Shown here piece after piece: positions 26,516 through 35,817 of a stretch of DNA of 64,000 nt. The notes under the pieces were generated by a model that saw only the letters and a program-made list of their open reading frames with translations, searched no databases and was not told the DNA's origin. The stretch is from positions 1 through 64,000 of the forward strand of contig JAJRZR010000035.1 of NCBI GenBank assembly GCA_024275145.1, in the 5' to 3' direction. Within the stretch, counting starts at the first letter, position 1; every line of letters begins with the position of its first letter. A program made the translations under genes and the position numbers. This stretch comes from Deltaproteobacteria bacterium (lineage in GTDB: Bacteria > Desulfobacterota > Dissulfuribacteria > Dissulfuribacterales > QOAL01).

Positions 26516-27243
26516 GAAGGGTGCAGACTGCCCGCCGATTTGGAACGTTTCCGGCCTGTCCCATTACTGCCAGACAGCCGGGCCTTAATTTCGTCTAACA
26601 CCCTCTGACCGTTTCGTACCGACTTGACCGCCCAATCATCTATCAAGTCCATCTGCTCCGCCCTTGACATCGTCCATATCTCCGGCTCCAGCTTGCCTAG
26701 CCTCTTCCTGAGTTCATACAGGCAGATACCTACGGAGACCGAGACATTGAAACTATCGGTAAATCCCACCATGGGGATGTGGAACAGCCGGTCGCAGGAG
26801 TCCCTCAATTCACTGTGCAGGCCATCCCTTTCCCTGCCGAACGCCAAGGCAACCTTATTGTTGAGGGGAAGATCCTCAATAGCCAGGGCGCCTTCGTCAT
26901 CTGCACGGCCATCATGCGGTGGATCCGCGCCAAGTATCAGGTATTCCTTGTCCCTCAAGTGGGATACGCAGTCTTCGATAGATCCATGCCTTATTATATT
27001 GATCCATTGTTGTGCCCCGAGGCTTATTCCTGGACTTGGTTTGAAGAAATTGGTGACCTGAATGACATGGATATCCTGTATACCAAAGGCCTCGGCTGAC
27101 CTGATTATGGCACTGAGGTTGTGGGGATGGTACAGGTCGTCCAGGACAATGGTTATCCACCTGGTACGCATTGAGGCCACTGTACCCAAACGCATGGTCC
27201 TCTCACGGGTTAGCAAGGGCTCCAGAAGCTTAGCAGTACGCAT
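26479..27243 (-). CDS. trmH: tRNA (guanosine-18-2'-O)-methyltransferase TrmH
   Basis: A SPOUT-fold 2'-O-methyltransferase expected to methylate G18 of tRNA using SAM. The three motifs are clear: HNLSAIIRSAEAFG, ALAFGRERDGL and IPMVGFTDSFNVSVSVGICLYE. I use ATG 27243 because it places motif 1 at the distance seen in TrmH; the track start is a TTG at 27336. The last eleven residues (SQIMHFKGLSK) and the stop codon are encoded by the right end of repeat A3, so the native C-terminus was probably replaced. Confidence 0.88.
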   Translation of the reverse strand: MRTAKLLEPLLTRERTMRLGTVASMRTRWITIVLDDLYHPHNLSAIIRSAEAFGIQDIHVIQVTNFFKPSPGISLGAQQWINIIRHGSIEDCVSHLRDKEYLILGADPPHDGRADDEGALAIEDLPLNNKVALAFGRERDGLHSELRDSCDRLFHIPMVGFTDSFNVSVSVGICLYELRKRLGKLEPEIWTMSRAEQMDLIDDWAVKSVRNGQRVLDEIKARLSGSNGTGRKRSKSAGSLHPSSQIMHFKGLSK

Positions 27244-27402
27244 GTCAAGGCATTCAGGCCTGCCTTTGTCTTTATCTCTTTCCACGTTGAAACCCCTTGC
27301 TGAAAAACAACTTTGCCCCCTTGGTATGCGAGCCAACGCATAAGCTCAGGTGCCGCAGCGGAATGACGGTCACCTTAAGTGTCTCGTTAGGCCATATTTT
27401 CC

Positions 27403-27573
27403 TTAATTTTCAAATAGTTTTCTTGACAAAAACATTAATTCTCTTTGCACCCTTTCCGCCTAAAACATCTTTAACAACGACTGATAAGATACATCCTGCC
27501 AAGATTTTATTTCGTTTAATAGGTCTTCTGGCAGACGCAGAGAAAGGGCTTTCAACGATAAGTCTTTTCCCAT
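27403..27573 (-). pseudogene. Broken CopG/ribbon-helix-helix antitoxin
   Basis: Reading from ATG 27573 gives MGKDLSLKALSLRLPEDLLNEIK, then DVSYQSLLKMF, then TAG at 27460-27462, then AERVQRELMFLSRKLFEN and TAA. The flanks join into a typical CopG or BrnA-like antitoxin C-terminus (YQSLLKMFxAERVQREL) if TAG replaces a sense codon such as TTG. No toxin gene is intact beside it; the upstream sequence is the end of pepF. It appears to be a relic of a toxin-antitoxin pair. Confidence 0.6.
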
Positions 27574-27649
27574 TATTCCAATCAATATATTCCGTCTAAT
27601 CAGCTTAAGGCCAAAATTCTCTCCTTGGACATCGGTTTCAAGATAGGGT

Positions 27650-29443
27650 TTAGGTAATAGTGTCAGCAAGCCTTTGGGCATCCCTGACCATCTCGTCTAT
27701 CATATCCAACCCCCTTTTCCAGAATCCTGGATTATGCAGGTCTATCCCAAACGGCTTCAGCAGGGCGTAGGGTGTATCGCTTCCCCCGGCCCTCAATAGA
27801 TCCATATATTTTTCTACAAAGCCTTCACTCCCCTGCCTGTACATGGCAAACAGGGAAAGGACAAGCAACTCTCCGAAGGCATAGGCGTATACGTATCCAG
27901 GGGCATGAATAAAATGGCCGATATAGGACCACCAGACCCCATAATCCTCGGTAAGGGTGACACTTTCATCAAACATCCTTTTCTGGGTATCGAGCCATAT
28001 CCTAGAAAAATCCTCTGCAGAAAGTTCACCTTGGGTGCGCCTCATGCGATGCACTGCGTCCTCGAAACGGTTCATGGCAATCTGCCTGAATACCGTGGCA
28101 AATATGGATTCAATCTTGGCGGCGGCCAGGCCAAGTCTCTCCTCAGGGCCTTCCAGGCCTGCCATGATATCCGTGTATACCAGCATCTCGCCAAAGACCG
28201 AAGCGGTCTCAGCCAGTACCAAAGGGGTCTGGCTGTTGAAATAGCCCTTCTCCCCAGCCAGGACCTGGTGAACCCCGTGACCGAGTTCGTGGGCCACGGT
28301 CTCCACGTCCCTGAGATTACCTGTATAGTTCACCAGCACATAGGGATGTGCCTCGGGTACTGCCGGGTGAGCGAAGGCACCACTGGCCTTACCGGTCTCT
28401 ACCGGGGCATGAATCCATTTCTTCTCGAAGAAATCCCTTGCGATTTCCTCCATCTCTGCCGAGAACCGTCCGAAGGAGCCAAGCACCCGCCTGCGGCACT
28501 CCTCCCAGGAAACCTGTTCCCGGGGCATGTAGGGTAAGGGAGCGTACCTGTCATAATCGTAGATTGTTTCCAGGCCGAGTATTTTTCTCTTGGTATTGTA
28601 ATATCGTTTAACTATATCATAACGTCCTGTAACCGCCTCGACCAATGCAGCCACCGTATCGTCGTCCACCTCATTGGACAGATTCATCGCACTGATCCAT
28701 TCAGGATACCTTCTCACCCTGTCCTCGATCATCTTTTCCCCAAGGACGGTATTGAACGTATGGGTCAATACATGAAGGTCCTTCTTAAGGCCACAGGTTA
28801 GTTCCTGGGCTGCCTTTTTCCTTACTTCCCTGTCAGGTGAGTAGAGATCCGACAGGACCTCTTCCTGAGTACGTCCGCTCTCACCATAACGTTCCATGGC
28901 AAGCACCTTTTCAAAGAGGCTTATCCAGCTCGTATGGCCCACCGGGCTGAACTCGATAAGCAGCTTCTCTTCAGGCTCTGAAAGTAGATGAGGCCGGTAC
29001 CTCCTGGCGGCCCTGAGGTAATGTTCATAATCTGCCAGAATGGGATCCGAAAGCAGGACATCGGCCTTGTCATCTGGGATCTTGGCCCATTCCAGATCGA
29101 AGAACACCACCTCCTTGCCTATTGCACTTACAAATTCCTTTATCTTCTGGAGAAATGCCCCAGTCTCTGGCTGGTTAACCCTGGTTGAAAAATTCAGGTA
29201 GGCGAAGGCAGAAAGCTTGGCCAACAGGCTGGAGAGCCCCTCAAGGCCCATTACACACCCGAGTAGCGAGTGGGCATCAAGGCTGGCTATCCTGCCGGCA
29301 TAATCAGCAGAGAGCCTCGAGGCCATCTCACGGCACGTGTCCATATCCCTTTCGATCTGTGGATCGTCTGGCCCACGGTAGAGATCTTCCAGCCTCCACA
29401 GTATATCAGAAGTGCCAAGCATGGCATTTATATTATCAGGCAT
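27650..29443 (-). CDS. pepF: Oligoendopeptidase F (M3 family metallopeptidase)
   Basis: A 597-residue cytoplasmic zinc peptidase that degrades short peptides. The HExxH motif is HELGHGVH near residue 385, with the downstream Glu in ETASVFGEML. The rest follows the M3B oligoendopeptidase layout, ending WSYIGHFIHAPGYVYAYAFGELL and FGIDL. Length is typical. ATG 29443 has AGGAGGAATTTTG just upstream on the minus strand. Its 3' end overlaps the relic antitoxin frame region. Confidence 0.95.
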   Translation of the reverse strand: MPDNINAMLGTSDILWRLEDLYRGPDDPQIERDMDTCREMASRLSADYAGRIASLDAHSLLGCVMGLEGLSSLLAKLSAFAYLNFSTRVNQPETGAFLQKIKEFVSAIGKEVVFFDLEWAKIPDDKADVLLSDPILADYEHYLRAARRYRPHLLSEPEEKLLIEFSPVGHTSWISLFEKVLAMERYGESGRTQEEVLSDLYSPDREVRKKAAQELTCGLKKDLHVLTHTFNTVLGEKMIEDRVRRYPEWISAMNLSNEVDDDTVAALVEAVTGRYDIVKRYYNTKRKILGLETIYDYDRYAPLPYMPREQVSWEECRRRVLGSFGRFSAEMEEIARDFFEKKWIHAPVETGKASGAFAHPAVPEAHPYVLVNYTGNLRDVETVAHELGHGVHQVLAGEKGYFNSQTPLVLAETASVFGEMLVYTDIMAGLEGPEERLGLAAAKIESIFATVFRQIAMNRFEDAVHRMRRTQGELSAEDFSRIWLDTQKRMFDESVTLTEDYGVWWSYIGHFIHAPGYVYAYAFGELLVLSLFAMYRQGSEGFVEKYMDLLRAGGSDTPYALLKPFGIDLHNPGFWKRGLDMIDEMVRDAQRLADTIT

Positions 29444-29602
29444 AACAAAATTCCTCCTAAACTTCGTGCGTCCCTTATCTTTTATGTCGCCCCGAAGGGT
29501 AAAAAAAACAGCCTGTGGGCATTAGATATCTTCTCATGTAATCGAATCAAGGGCCTTTAAAAAAAGCGATCCCACGTCAGGCCTACCGGGCGGCCAGGAT
29601 CA

Positions 29603-29630
29603 TTGACGTATCGGCGAAATATAGTATAAA
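29603..29630 (+). promoter_or_regulatory. Sigma-70-type promoter of tRNA-Leu
   Basis: TTGACG at 29603-29608 and TATAAA at 29625-29630 are separated by 16 bases, and the tRNA begins 24 bases further on. Both hexamers match the consensus at 5 of 6 positions. Confidence 0.65.
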
Positions 29631-29653
29631 TCGCTTGATTCTATCGATGACGT

Positions 29654-29741
29654 GCCCGGGTGGTGAAATTGGTAGACACAAGGGACTTAAAATCCCTCGG
29701 CCTTTCCGGCCGTGCCGGTTCGACTCCGGCCCCGGGCACCA
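29654..29741 (+). tRNA. tRNA-Leu (anticodon TAA)
   Basis: An 88-base class II tRNA. The acceptor stem GCCCGGG pairs with CCCGGGC, the anticodon loop is CTTAAAA (anticodon TAA), a long variable arm (CTCGGCCTTTCCGGCCGTG region) is present, the T arm is CCGGTTCGACTCCGG, and CCA is encoded. Confidence 0.96.
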
Positions 29742-29802
29742 GTTCCCTATGTATATCCGGCCAAATGGCCTTCAGCCCAAACTTTCATACCTAGCCTTTG
29801 CA

Positions 29803-29857
29803 CAGGCACCCCCGGACATAAAAATCCAGCCATGATGAAGGGCGCATTTTCACGCTC
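29803..29857 (+). repeat. Family B REP-like repeat
   Basis: Contains AGGCACCCCCGGACATAAAAATCCAGCC and ends GCGCATTTTCACGC, matching the copy at 39834-39905 in order and spacing. It lies 62 bases after tRNA-Leu. Confidence 0.55.
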
Positions 29858-30245
29858 AATTTTTCACTTCAAGTACCGAACGAATTTGATCGGATTTCAG
29901 GGCACCATTCAAGTAAATATCCATATATTTAACTATTTTAAATAAAAAATTTTTATCAGATGCTGGGAGTGCATGATTTGTGTTCAGGGAATCGTGACTG
30001 CACATCCTGTCTATACAGGAATTCATATCCCTAGAAAACGAGATGGCGAAGTGTACGGTCAGAAAGCATAACACAAGTAGCTGCTTGTCCCAAGACATGG
30101 CTTTGCTATCAATAACATAATTATTCCTGTTTTTATACCTGCAGGATACATGTTCCACCCCCTCCTACAGACCCAGTTCGAACCATCCCCTCGAAACCGG
30201 GATATTTCATGCTATCGTTTTTTTCAAAATCTCTCACAAAGTTTA

Positions 30246-30274
30246 TTGACAATTATTATCATCTATGATAGTTT
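30246..30274 (+). promoter_or_regulatory. Promoter with Fur-box-like overlap
   Basis: TTGACA at 30246-30251 and TAGTTT at 30269-30274 are 17 bases apart. Read on the minus strand, 30262-30248 (ATGATAATAATTGTC) matches 13 of 15 bases of the core of the classical Fur box. Iron control of the downstream gene is an inference from this match only. Confidence 0.4.
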
Positions 30275-30320
30275 GTTATTAATTGTAAAAGAGTCGCAAT
30301 TACATTAAGGAGGCCCTGAA

Positions 30321-30593
30321 ATGACTATAAGGACAATCGAAGAACTCAAGAAAAAACGGGACCTGATACAACAAATTGACTGGACCATGACGCCTGAAAA
30401 GGCCGTTGACATGTACCTGGAATGGGGAGCAGGTTGGACCAGGGGAAATGATTTCGCCAGGAGCGACGACCAATCGATATATTTTGTGATATATGATTGG
30501 GAGAGCCCACCCCAGGTCACGATGTTAAGAAGATCTGCAAAGGAGGTGGAAGAGCTGGCGAAGATCCCTGTTGAGCCTGGCTTGATCAGGTAA
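30321..30593 (+). CDS. DVU0772 family protein
   Basis: A 90-residue soluble protein with the pattern of the DVU0772 family of sulfate-reducing Desulfobacterota: IDWTMTPEKAVDMYLEWGAGW followed by YFVIYDWESPPQVTMLRR and EVEELAKI. The function is unknown. AAGGAGG lies upstream of ATG 30321, with a good promoter before it. It stands alone, with long gaps on both sides, so it is monocistronic. Confidence 0.85.
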   Translation: MTIRTIEELKKKRDLIQQIDWTMTPEKAVDMYLEWGAGWTRGNDFARSDDQSIYFVIYDWESPPQVTMLRRSAKEVEELAKIPVEPGLIR

Positions 30594-31043
30594 TCGATAG
30601 AGATGTTCGGTTACAAGGCAGGGGTTGGGGTATACCCGCTCAGCAAGAAATTGAAGAAATGGCTTTCCGACAAGCTGTCAGGACCTTCGGTAGACGTCCA
30701 CTGAAGGCCTGTGCCAGGGTTCAAATCTTCCTCCTTTTCCATTGGAAGGCCTGTCTTAACACCAAAAGGGCGGGGTTGGCTGATCCCGCCCTCACGGCAA
30801 CGATTCCAGCACAGAGACATCTTGCAATTAATGGATCCTACTGCTAAAAAATGCCCCTCCCACGAATCTAACCATTCACAGGACTAACCATGGCTGGGTT
30901 TCATGCCGGTCTTTCCAGGCCCTTGCAGCAAACCAAATTCTTCCACAGGGCCTTGACTCAATCCATACTCATGCTACAAAGTCTAACTGACGCCCTTTAC
31001 GGGCCGGAGATCTCCAAAAGCATACAGGGAGTAAAAACAAGAG
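30594..31043. other. Intergenic region with a strong GC hairpin
   Basis: This 450-bp gap holds no credible gene; the ORFs at 30659 and 30890 lack ribosome-binding sites and protein-like composition. AAAAGGGCGGGGTTGGCTGATCCCGCCCT near 30765-30792 forms a 7-bp GGGCGGG/CCCGCCC hairpin without a T run; it may act as a transcript end for either strand. Confidence 0.45.
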
Positions 31044-32057
31044 ATGAGTACCTGGTATGTAGGCATAGGTGGAAAGGCAGAAGGCCCCTTCCCGGAAGAG
31101 GACATACGAAACCGTGTCCTTCAGGGAAGGCTTGGGCGTGATACACTGGTCTGGAAGGAAGGTATGGGGGAGTGGGCCCCCATCTCCACCGTGCCCGAGC
31201 TGAACAACCCATCCCGAGGTCCTGCCATGTCCCCTTCACCTCCTGTTCCGCCAAGGGGGAGAATAGCACACGAGATAGATTACAAGATCTATGGCAACGA
31301 GATGCAATTTGTCGAAATCGAGCTGGATCCAGGGGAAAGTGCAGTGGCGGAGGCTGGTGCCATGATGTATATGACAGACGGCATCGTTATGGAAACCATC
31401 TTCGGAGATGGAAGCTCCACACAATCAGGCGGCTTTTTTGATAAGCTTATAGGGGCTGGCAAGCGGTTGATTACCGGGGAAAGCCTCTTTTGCACGGTCT
31501 TTACCCAACAGGGTTCCGGCAAGGGCAAGGTGGCGTTCAGTTCCCCGTATCCAGGAAAGATCATCCCCATCGATCTAAAAGAACACGATGGGGAGATTAT
31601 CTGCCAAAAGGACGCATTTCTCTGTGCTGCAAAGGGCGTTTCAATCGGAGTGGCGTTCCAGAAAAAGATAGGGGCTGCGCTTTTTGGTGGAGAAGGCTTC
31701 ATCATGGAACGACTTGATGGCGATGGCCTTACCTTCGTGCATGCAGGTGGTACCATCGTTGAACGTCAATTGGACCACGGGGAAAGGCTCAGGGTTGACA
31801 CCGGATGTTTGGTTGCCCTGACAAGGGATGTCGACTATGACATAGAATTCGTCGGAAATGTAAAATCGGCAATATTCGGCGGAGAAGGCTTCTTCTTCGC
31901 ACAACTTACAGGGCCAGGGCATGTCTGGCTCCAGTCGTTACCCTTCTCCCGCCTGGCTGGCAGGATCTATGAAGCCGCCCCCCAAAACAACGGAGGACAA
32001 AGCACTACAGGCGAAGGCTCACTGCTAGGCGGGCTTGGAAACCTCTTCCAGGATTAA
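31044..32057 (+). CDS. GYF-like (DUF4339) plus AIM24/TIGR00266 protein
   Basis: A 337-residue fusion. Residues 1-55 form a GYF_2/DUF4339 domain ([27 protein letters not shown]...[13 protein letters not shown]), a peptide-binding module. A Pro-rich linker follows. Residues about 80-310 form the AIM24/TIGR00266 beta-barrel domain ([54 protein letters not shown]). The family has no established biochemical role in bacteria. A Gly-rich tail ends the protein. There is no signal peptide. Confidence 0.87.
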   Translation: MSTWYVGIGGKAEGPFPEEDIRNRVLQGRLGRDTLVWKEGMGEWAPISTVPELNNPSRGPAMSPSPPVPPRGRIAHEIDYKIYGNEMQFVEIELDPGESAVAEAGAMMYMTDGIVMETIFGDGSSTQSGGFFDKLIGAGKRLITGESLFCTVFTQQGSGKGKVAFSSPYPGKIIPIDLKEHDGEIICQKDAFLCAAKGVSIGVAFQKKIGAALFGGEGFIMERLDGDGLTFVHAGGTIVERQLDHGERLRVDTGCLVALTRDVDYDIEFVGNVKSAIFGGEGFFFAQLTGPGHVWLQSLPFSRLAGRIYEAAPQNNGGQSTTGEGSLLGGLGNLFQD

Positions 32058-32216
32058 TGCCAGCAAAGGCCCGAAAATGAACCCAAGACCCAAATCCCTA
32101 CGCAGCCAGCACCTCAATACCGAACCTGCGGGCACTAGGATACGGCTCCGAAGGACGACGTATCCCTATGGCAAATCTTCATATCTACACACCTACTTGC
32201 GCGGATACCTTCAGAC

Positions 32217-33587
32217 ATGAAGACACGATCCAAGCTCAGGACATATCTTCGTATGAATCACCCGGTGGCCTTCCTGTCTGCCGCCATCCTTGCTGCCTGT
32301 TTCGCCATAGCCTGGATGATCCACGGCAATGAAAAACATACCCCCGTCACTCCAGGGTCCCCCTTGTCAGTTTCCCATCCACAGGACGTCAAAAAACCGG
32401 ACACCCCGATTGCGGACCAGCATATGAGACCTGCTAGGATCATAAGGGGGGTCATACGTTCCGGTGAAACCTTCAACAGCACCCTTGCCAGGCAAAAGGT
32501 GGATAAGAGGGTCAGTGCCGAAATAATACGTGGTCTTTCTACGGTTATCGATTTCAAAAGATGCAGGCCAGGGGAATCATTTTGCCTCAGTCTTGATCAA
32601 AAGGGACACCTCATGCAATGCCTTTATGAGAAATCACCTTTCGAAGTCTACAGGTTGCGGCCGTCGCATGAAGATCTACAAGTCCTCGAGGCAATACGGG
32701 TACCTGTAAGCCTTGAACTCCGGGTTTCCAGGATATCCGGCATAATAGAAAGCTCTCTTTTCAACTCGTTTATTAAGGCAGGAGCTACCAGCAGGCTCAC
32801 GGTGGCCTTCGCAGACATATTTGCATCCCAGATAGACTTCAATACCGAATCAAGGTCTGACGACTATTTCGAATTGATATACGAGAGGTATTTTAAAGAC
32901 GGGGTTTTCGTGGGCTATGGCAGGATTCTTGCTGCTAGATATTGCAGCCCAGGGCTCAGGGACCTGGAGGCCTACTATTATGAACCGGCGGGCAAGGAAT
33001 CCGGTCGCTATTACGATGCCAGTGGTGCAGAGCTTGGTGCATCCTTTTTAAGGTCCCCGCTTCCTGTCTACAGGCTAACCTCAAAATTCACCAGAAGACG
33101 CCTCCACCCCATACTCAAGGTCTACAGACCTCATTATGGCGTGGATCTGGCAGCACCTGTCGGAACACCTGTAATGGCCGCGGCAGATGGGTGGGTCAAA
33201 TTCGTGGGCTGGCAGAGAGGATTTGGCAGGATAGTGATCCTAGGCCACAGGGGTGGATACAGGACGTATTACGGGCATCTCTCAAGGTTCGGCCATGGTA
33301 TCAAGAAAGGGGTCAAGGTAAGACAAAAACAGGTAATAGGATACGTGGGTTCAAGTGGCCTAGCAACAGGACCACACCTGGATTACCGAATAAAACAAAA
33401 TGGGGTATTCAGGAACCCTTTCAGCCTGAAATTCAAACCCAGGTCCAGGCTTAGGGGCCTTAAGCTTGAACGTTTCAAGGCATACGTTGGAAAATGGCGT
33501 CACGAACTCAAGGAAGGAAATGACAAGGGGACGCTATTTGTTGTGACAAAAAAATTCATAGGCCCGCCAAATGGTTGGAGTGGCTAA
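32217..33587 (+). CDS. M23 (LytM-type) peptidase-like cell-wall protein
   Basis: A 456-residue envelope protein with an N-terminal membrane segment (AFLSAAILAACFAIAWMI), an OapA/LysM-like middle region and a C-terminal M23 domain. PHYGVDLAAPVGTPVMAAADG near residue 304 gives the His and Asp zinc ligands. The usual HxH is GPHLDYRI near 385, with Asp replacing the second His. It may be a variant ligand or a regulatory, inactive domain, as in EnvC-like proteins. A transglycosylase gene follows by 3 bases, so the pair likely works in wall remodelling. Confidence 0.9.
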   Translation: MKTRSKLRTYLRMNHPVAFLSAAILAACFAIAWMIHGNEKHTPVTPGSPLSVSHPQDVKKPDTPIADQHMRPARIIRGVIRSGETFNSTLARQKVDKRVSAEIIRGLSTVIDFKRCRPGESFCLSLDQKGHLMQCLYEKSPFEVYRLRPSHEDLQVLEAIRVPVSLELRVSRISGIIESSLFNSFIKAGATSRLTVAFADIFASQIDFNTESRSDDYFELIYERYFKDGVFVGYGRILAARYCSPGLRDLEAYYYEPAGKESGRYYDASGAELGASFLRSPLPVYRLTSKFTRRRLHPILKVYRPHYGVDLAAPVGTPVMAAADGWVKFVGWQRGFGRIVILGHRGGYRTYYGHLSRFGHGIKKGVKVRQKQVIGYVGSSGLATGPHLDYRIKQNGVFRNPFSLKFKPRSRLRGLKLERFKAYVGKWRHELKEGNDKGTLFVVTKKFIGPPNGWSG

Positions 33588-33590
33588 GCA

Positions 33591-34568
33591 ATGCCGGTAA
33601 AGACAACCTTCATGACCAGGCTGAAATCGACCACAGGCTTTGTCCTCCTGGCAGCGGCAAGCATCGCGGCCTCTATGGGGGGGTCTTCGATCTCCGGAGC
33701 CATGGCCGGGCAAAAAATCCAGGCTGGCGATCCAAACGCATGGAGGCCTTCCTCGGTACAATCCGTTACGAATATCAAACCGCAATTATCCACTATTCCC
33801 CCTGTATGGAGGAATCTTGCAAGGCGTCTCATACGAGACGGCATGGAAGGCTCCATGGTCTGTGCATTATTCCAGAGAGGTGACGTAAGGTTCGATCCCA
33901 GGGTGATGCCCAGAAAGCTTGCCCACAGGGAAAGTAGGCTAAATTACGAAAAATTTCTCAACCCGGTCAGGCTAAACAGGGCAAGGGCCTACCTGCAAGA
34001 CAACAAGGCCCTGCTCGACCAGGTACAGAGGGATTACGGCGTGCCAAAGGAGATAAAGGTAGCAATCCTTCTGATTGAAACGGATCTTGGACGTTATCTG
34101 GGGGCAGGACCAGCCTTCAACATACTGGCCAGCATGGCAGTGGCATCAAACTTTGAAACCGTAAAACAATGGATCCCCAAGGAGTTGCTTGAAGGCAAGG
34201 AAGGGGAACGTACCAGGAGGCTACTGCGAAAAAAATCCCGGTGGGCCTACGGAGAGTTAAAGGCACTAATCCGGTATTCACAGGCAAACAGATGCGACCC
34301 ACTATCCATAAAGGGTTCCATATTTGGGGCCATAGGGCTGTGCCAGTTCATGCCCACGAATGCCCTGAAGTTTGGGGTTGACTATAACCATGATGGCAAG
34401 GTAGACCTGTTCTCAAAGGCAGACGCCCTGGCGAGCATGGCAAACTATCTTAGACACTTTGGATGGAAAAAGGGCCTGTCCCAAGATGAGCAGGAACAGG
34501 TAATATTGAAATACAACTACAGCCGACCATATGCCAGGACCGTCCTCGAGGTAGCCAAAAGAATATAG
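33591..34568 (+). CDS. Lytic murein transglycosylase, MltB-like
   Basis: A 325-residue periplasmic enzyme that cleaves glycan strands to 1,6-anhydro products. The N-terminus has a hydrophobic signal-like stretch (GFVLLAAASIAASMGG). The catalytic region has AILLIETDLGRYLG, with the expected Glu in IETDLG. Later come IFGAIGLCQFMPTNALKFGVDYNHDGKVDLFSKADALASMANYL, the MltB hallmark with its Asp-rich calcium-site-like loop. It is coupled to the upstream M23 gene and is followed six bases later by a peptidase gene. Confidence 0.9.
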   Translation: MPVKTTFMTRLKSTTGFVLLAAASIAASMGGSSISGAMAGQKIQAGDPNAWRPSSVQSVTNIKPQLSTIPPVWRNLARRLIRDGMEGSMVCALFQRGDVRFDPRVMPRKLAHRESRLNYEKFLNPVRLNRARAYLQDNKALLDQVQRDYGVPKEIKVAILLIETDLGRYLGAGPAFNILASMAVASNFETVKQWIPKELLEGKEGERTRRLLRKKSRWAYGELKALIRYSQANRCDPLSIKGSIFGAIGLCQFMPTNALKFGVDYNHDGKVDLFSKADALASMANYLRHFGWKKGLSQDEQEQVILKYNYSRPYARTVLEVAKRI

Positions 34569-34574
34569 GCACTT

Positions 34575-35789
34575 ATGCCGAATTCACGAATCATCAAAGC
34601 CATGCCCCCTGAGCGTTCTGAGCTAGAGGCCAGGATCAAGCAGTTCCAGGCTCAAATGAGGGATTGCGGGGTCGATCTTTCCCTGCTCAGGCAAAATGCG
34701 GATCTCTATTATTTTACGGGTACCGTGCAGGATGCCCATCTATTGATTCCAGCCGATGGCCCCCCTCTGTTTCTGGTATGGAGGGTCTATGAACGGGCAC
34801 TTGAGGAATCCCCGCTTGAGAACATCGAATACCTGCCTAGGCTAAAAAAATTACCCGACATCCTGCGTGCCTTTGGCCTGAAGGACATATCATGCCTTGG
34901 CCTGGAGATGGACGTGCTCCCTGCCTCTCTTTTTCTATATTACACAAAGGAGATATGGCCCGATGTACCTGTCAAGGATATTACCCACCAGGTCCGCCTG
35001 ACACGTTGCAGAAAGTCCGCATGGGAACTTTCATGTATAGAAGAGGCCTGTCGCCAGATCTCTTCTGTCATTGAGGATATGCCCCTGATACTTAAGCCCG
35101 GCATCAACGAACTCGAGCTGGCGGCAGAAATTGAAGCCAGGCTTAGGTGTCTGGGGCACCCTGGATACCTCAGGATGAGAGGCTGGAACCAGGAACTTGG
35201 GGTTGGACAAATCATATCGGGTCCGCAAGGGAGCTGGCCTGCCTGGACAAATACCCCCGCCGGCGGCAGAGGAATCAATTCCGCCTACGGCCAAGGTGCC
35301 ACCGACAGGATCATCGACCATGGTGAACCGGTGAATATTGACCTGGGCGGGTCAGTAAACGGCTACGTCTGCGATCAAACCCGGCCCTTCTGTATAGGCC
35401 GCCCCCCTGAAAGGTTACAAGAGGCCTTTAGTTTGGTAGCATCACTGCTCAAGGAACTGGAAGGCAACCTCGCCCCTGGAATCAGGTCGTCCGTGCTCTA
35501 TGACCTTGCACTCGATTTCGTAAAGGGCACCGGGTTTGAGAACGGATTCATGGGATGGGGAAGAAACCAGGTACGATTCATAGGTCATGGCCTTGGAATC
35601 GAAATAGACGAATATCCCTTTATCTCAAGGGGCAACTCCATGGTTCTGGAGAAGGGAATGATCCTTGCGCTTGAACCCAAAATAGCCCTGGATGGAATAG
35701 GATTGATAGGCCTGGAAGATACCTATCTCATAACCGCAGACGGTGCACGCAGGCTTACCCTCGGGCCACAGGAGCTGACAATCCTGTAA
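34575..35789 (+). CDS. M24 family aminopeptidase (Xaa-Pro peptidase type)
   Basis: A 404-residue pita-bread metallopeptidase. All five metal ligands can be placed: two Asp in VNIDLGGSVNGYVCDQTRPF, His in IGHGLGIEIDEYP, Glu in ILALEPK and Glu in GLEDTYLI. The N-terminal creatinase-like domain (LRQNADLYYFTGT) precedes it. It could be an Xaa-Pro dipeptidase or a related hydrolase; the substrate cannot be read from sequence. It sits tightly behind the transglycosylase gene. Confidence 0.9.
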   Translation: MPNSRIIKAMPPERSELEARIKQFQAQMRDCGVDLSLLRQNADLYYFTGTVQDAHLLIPADGPPLFLVWRVYERALEESPLENIEYLPRLKKLPDILRAFGLKDISCLGLEMDVLPASLFLYYTKEIWPDVPVKDITHQVRLTRCRKSAWELSCIEEACRQISSVIEDMPLILKPGINELELAAEIEARLRCLGHPGYLRMRGWNQELGVGQIISGPQGSWPAWTNTPAGGRGINSAYGQGATDRIIDHGEPVNIDLGGSVNGYVCDQTRPFCIGRPPERLQEAFSLVASLLKELEGNLAPGIRSSVLYDLALDFVKGTGFENGFMGWGRNQVRFIGHGLGIEIDEYPFISRGNSMVLEKGMILALEPKIALDGIGLIGLEDTYLITADGARRLTLGPQELTIL

Positions 35790-35817
35790 TAGCGCCCTTG
35801 GCAGGGAGGAACCGGTG

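Larger units (their letters stand above)
29742..30320. other. Intergenic region after tRNA-Leu
   Basis: This 579-bp gap has a family B copy (29803-29857), an AT-rich stretch, a right-end-like fragment of family A (ATGCTGGGAGTGCATGATTTGTG near 29960-29982) and the promoter of the next gene. The minus-strand ORF 29856..30158 covers repeat ends and is not called. Confidence 0.5.

Noticed and set aside
29856-30158. Minus-strand ORF of 100 residues
   Set aside because: It runs through repeat fragments and AT-rich promoter sequence, with no recognisable domain.
32035-32220. ORF overlapping the AIM24 gene end
   Set aside because: Low-complexity, overlaps a strong gene and the next gene's start, with no ribosome-binding site.
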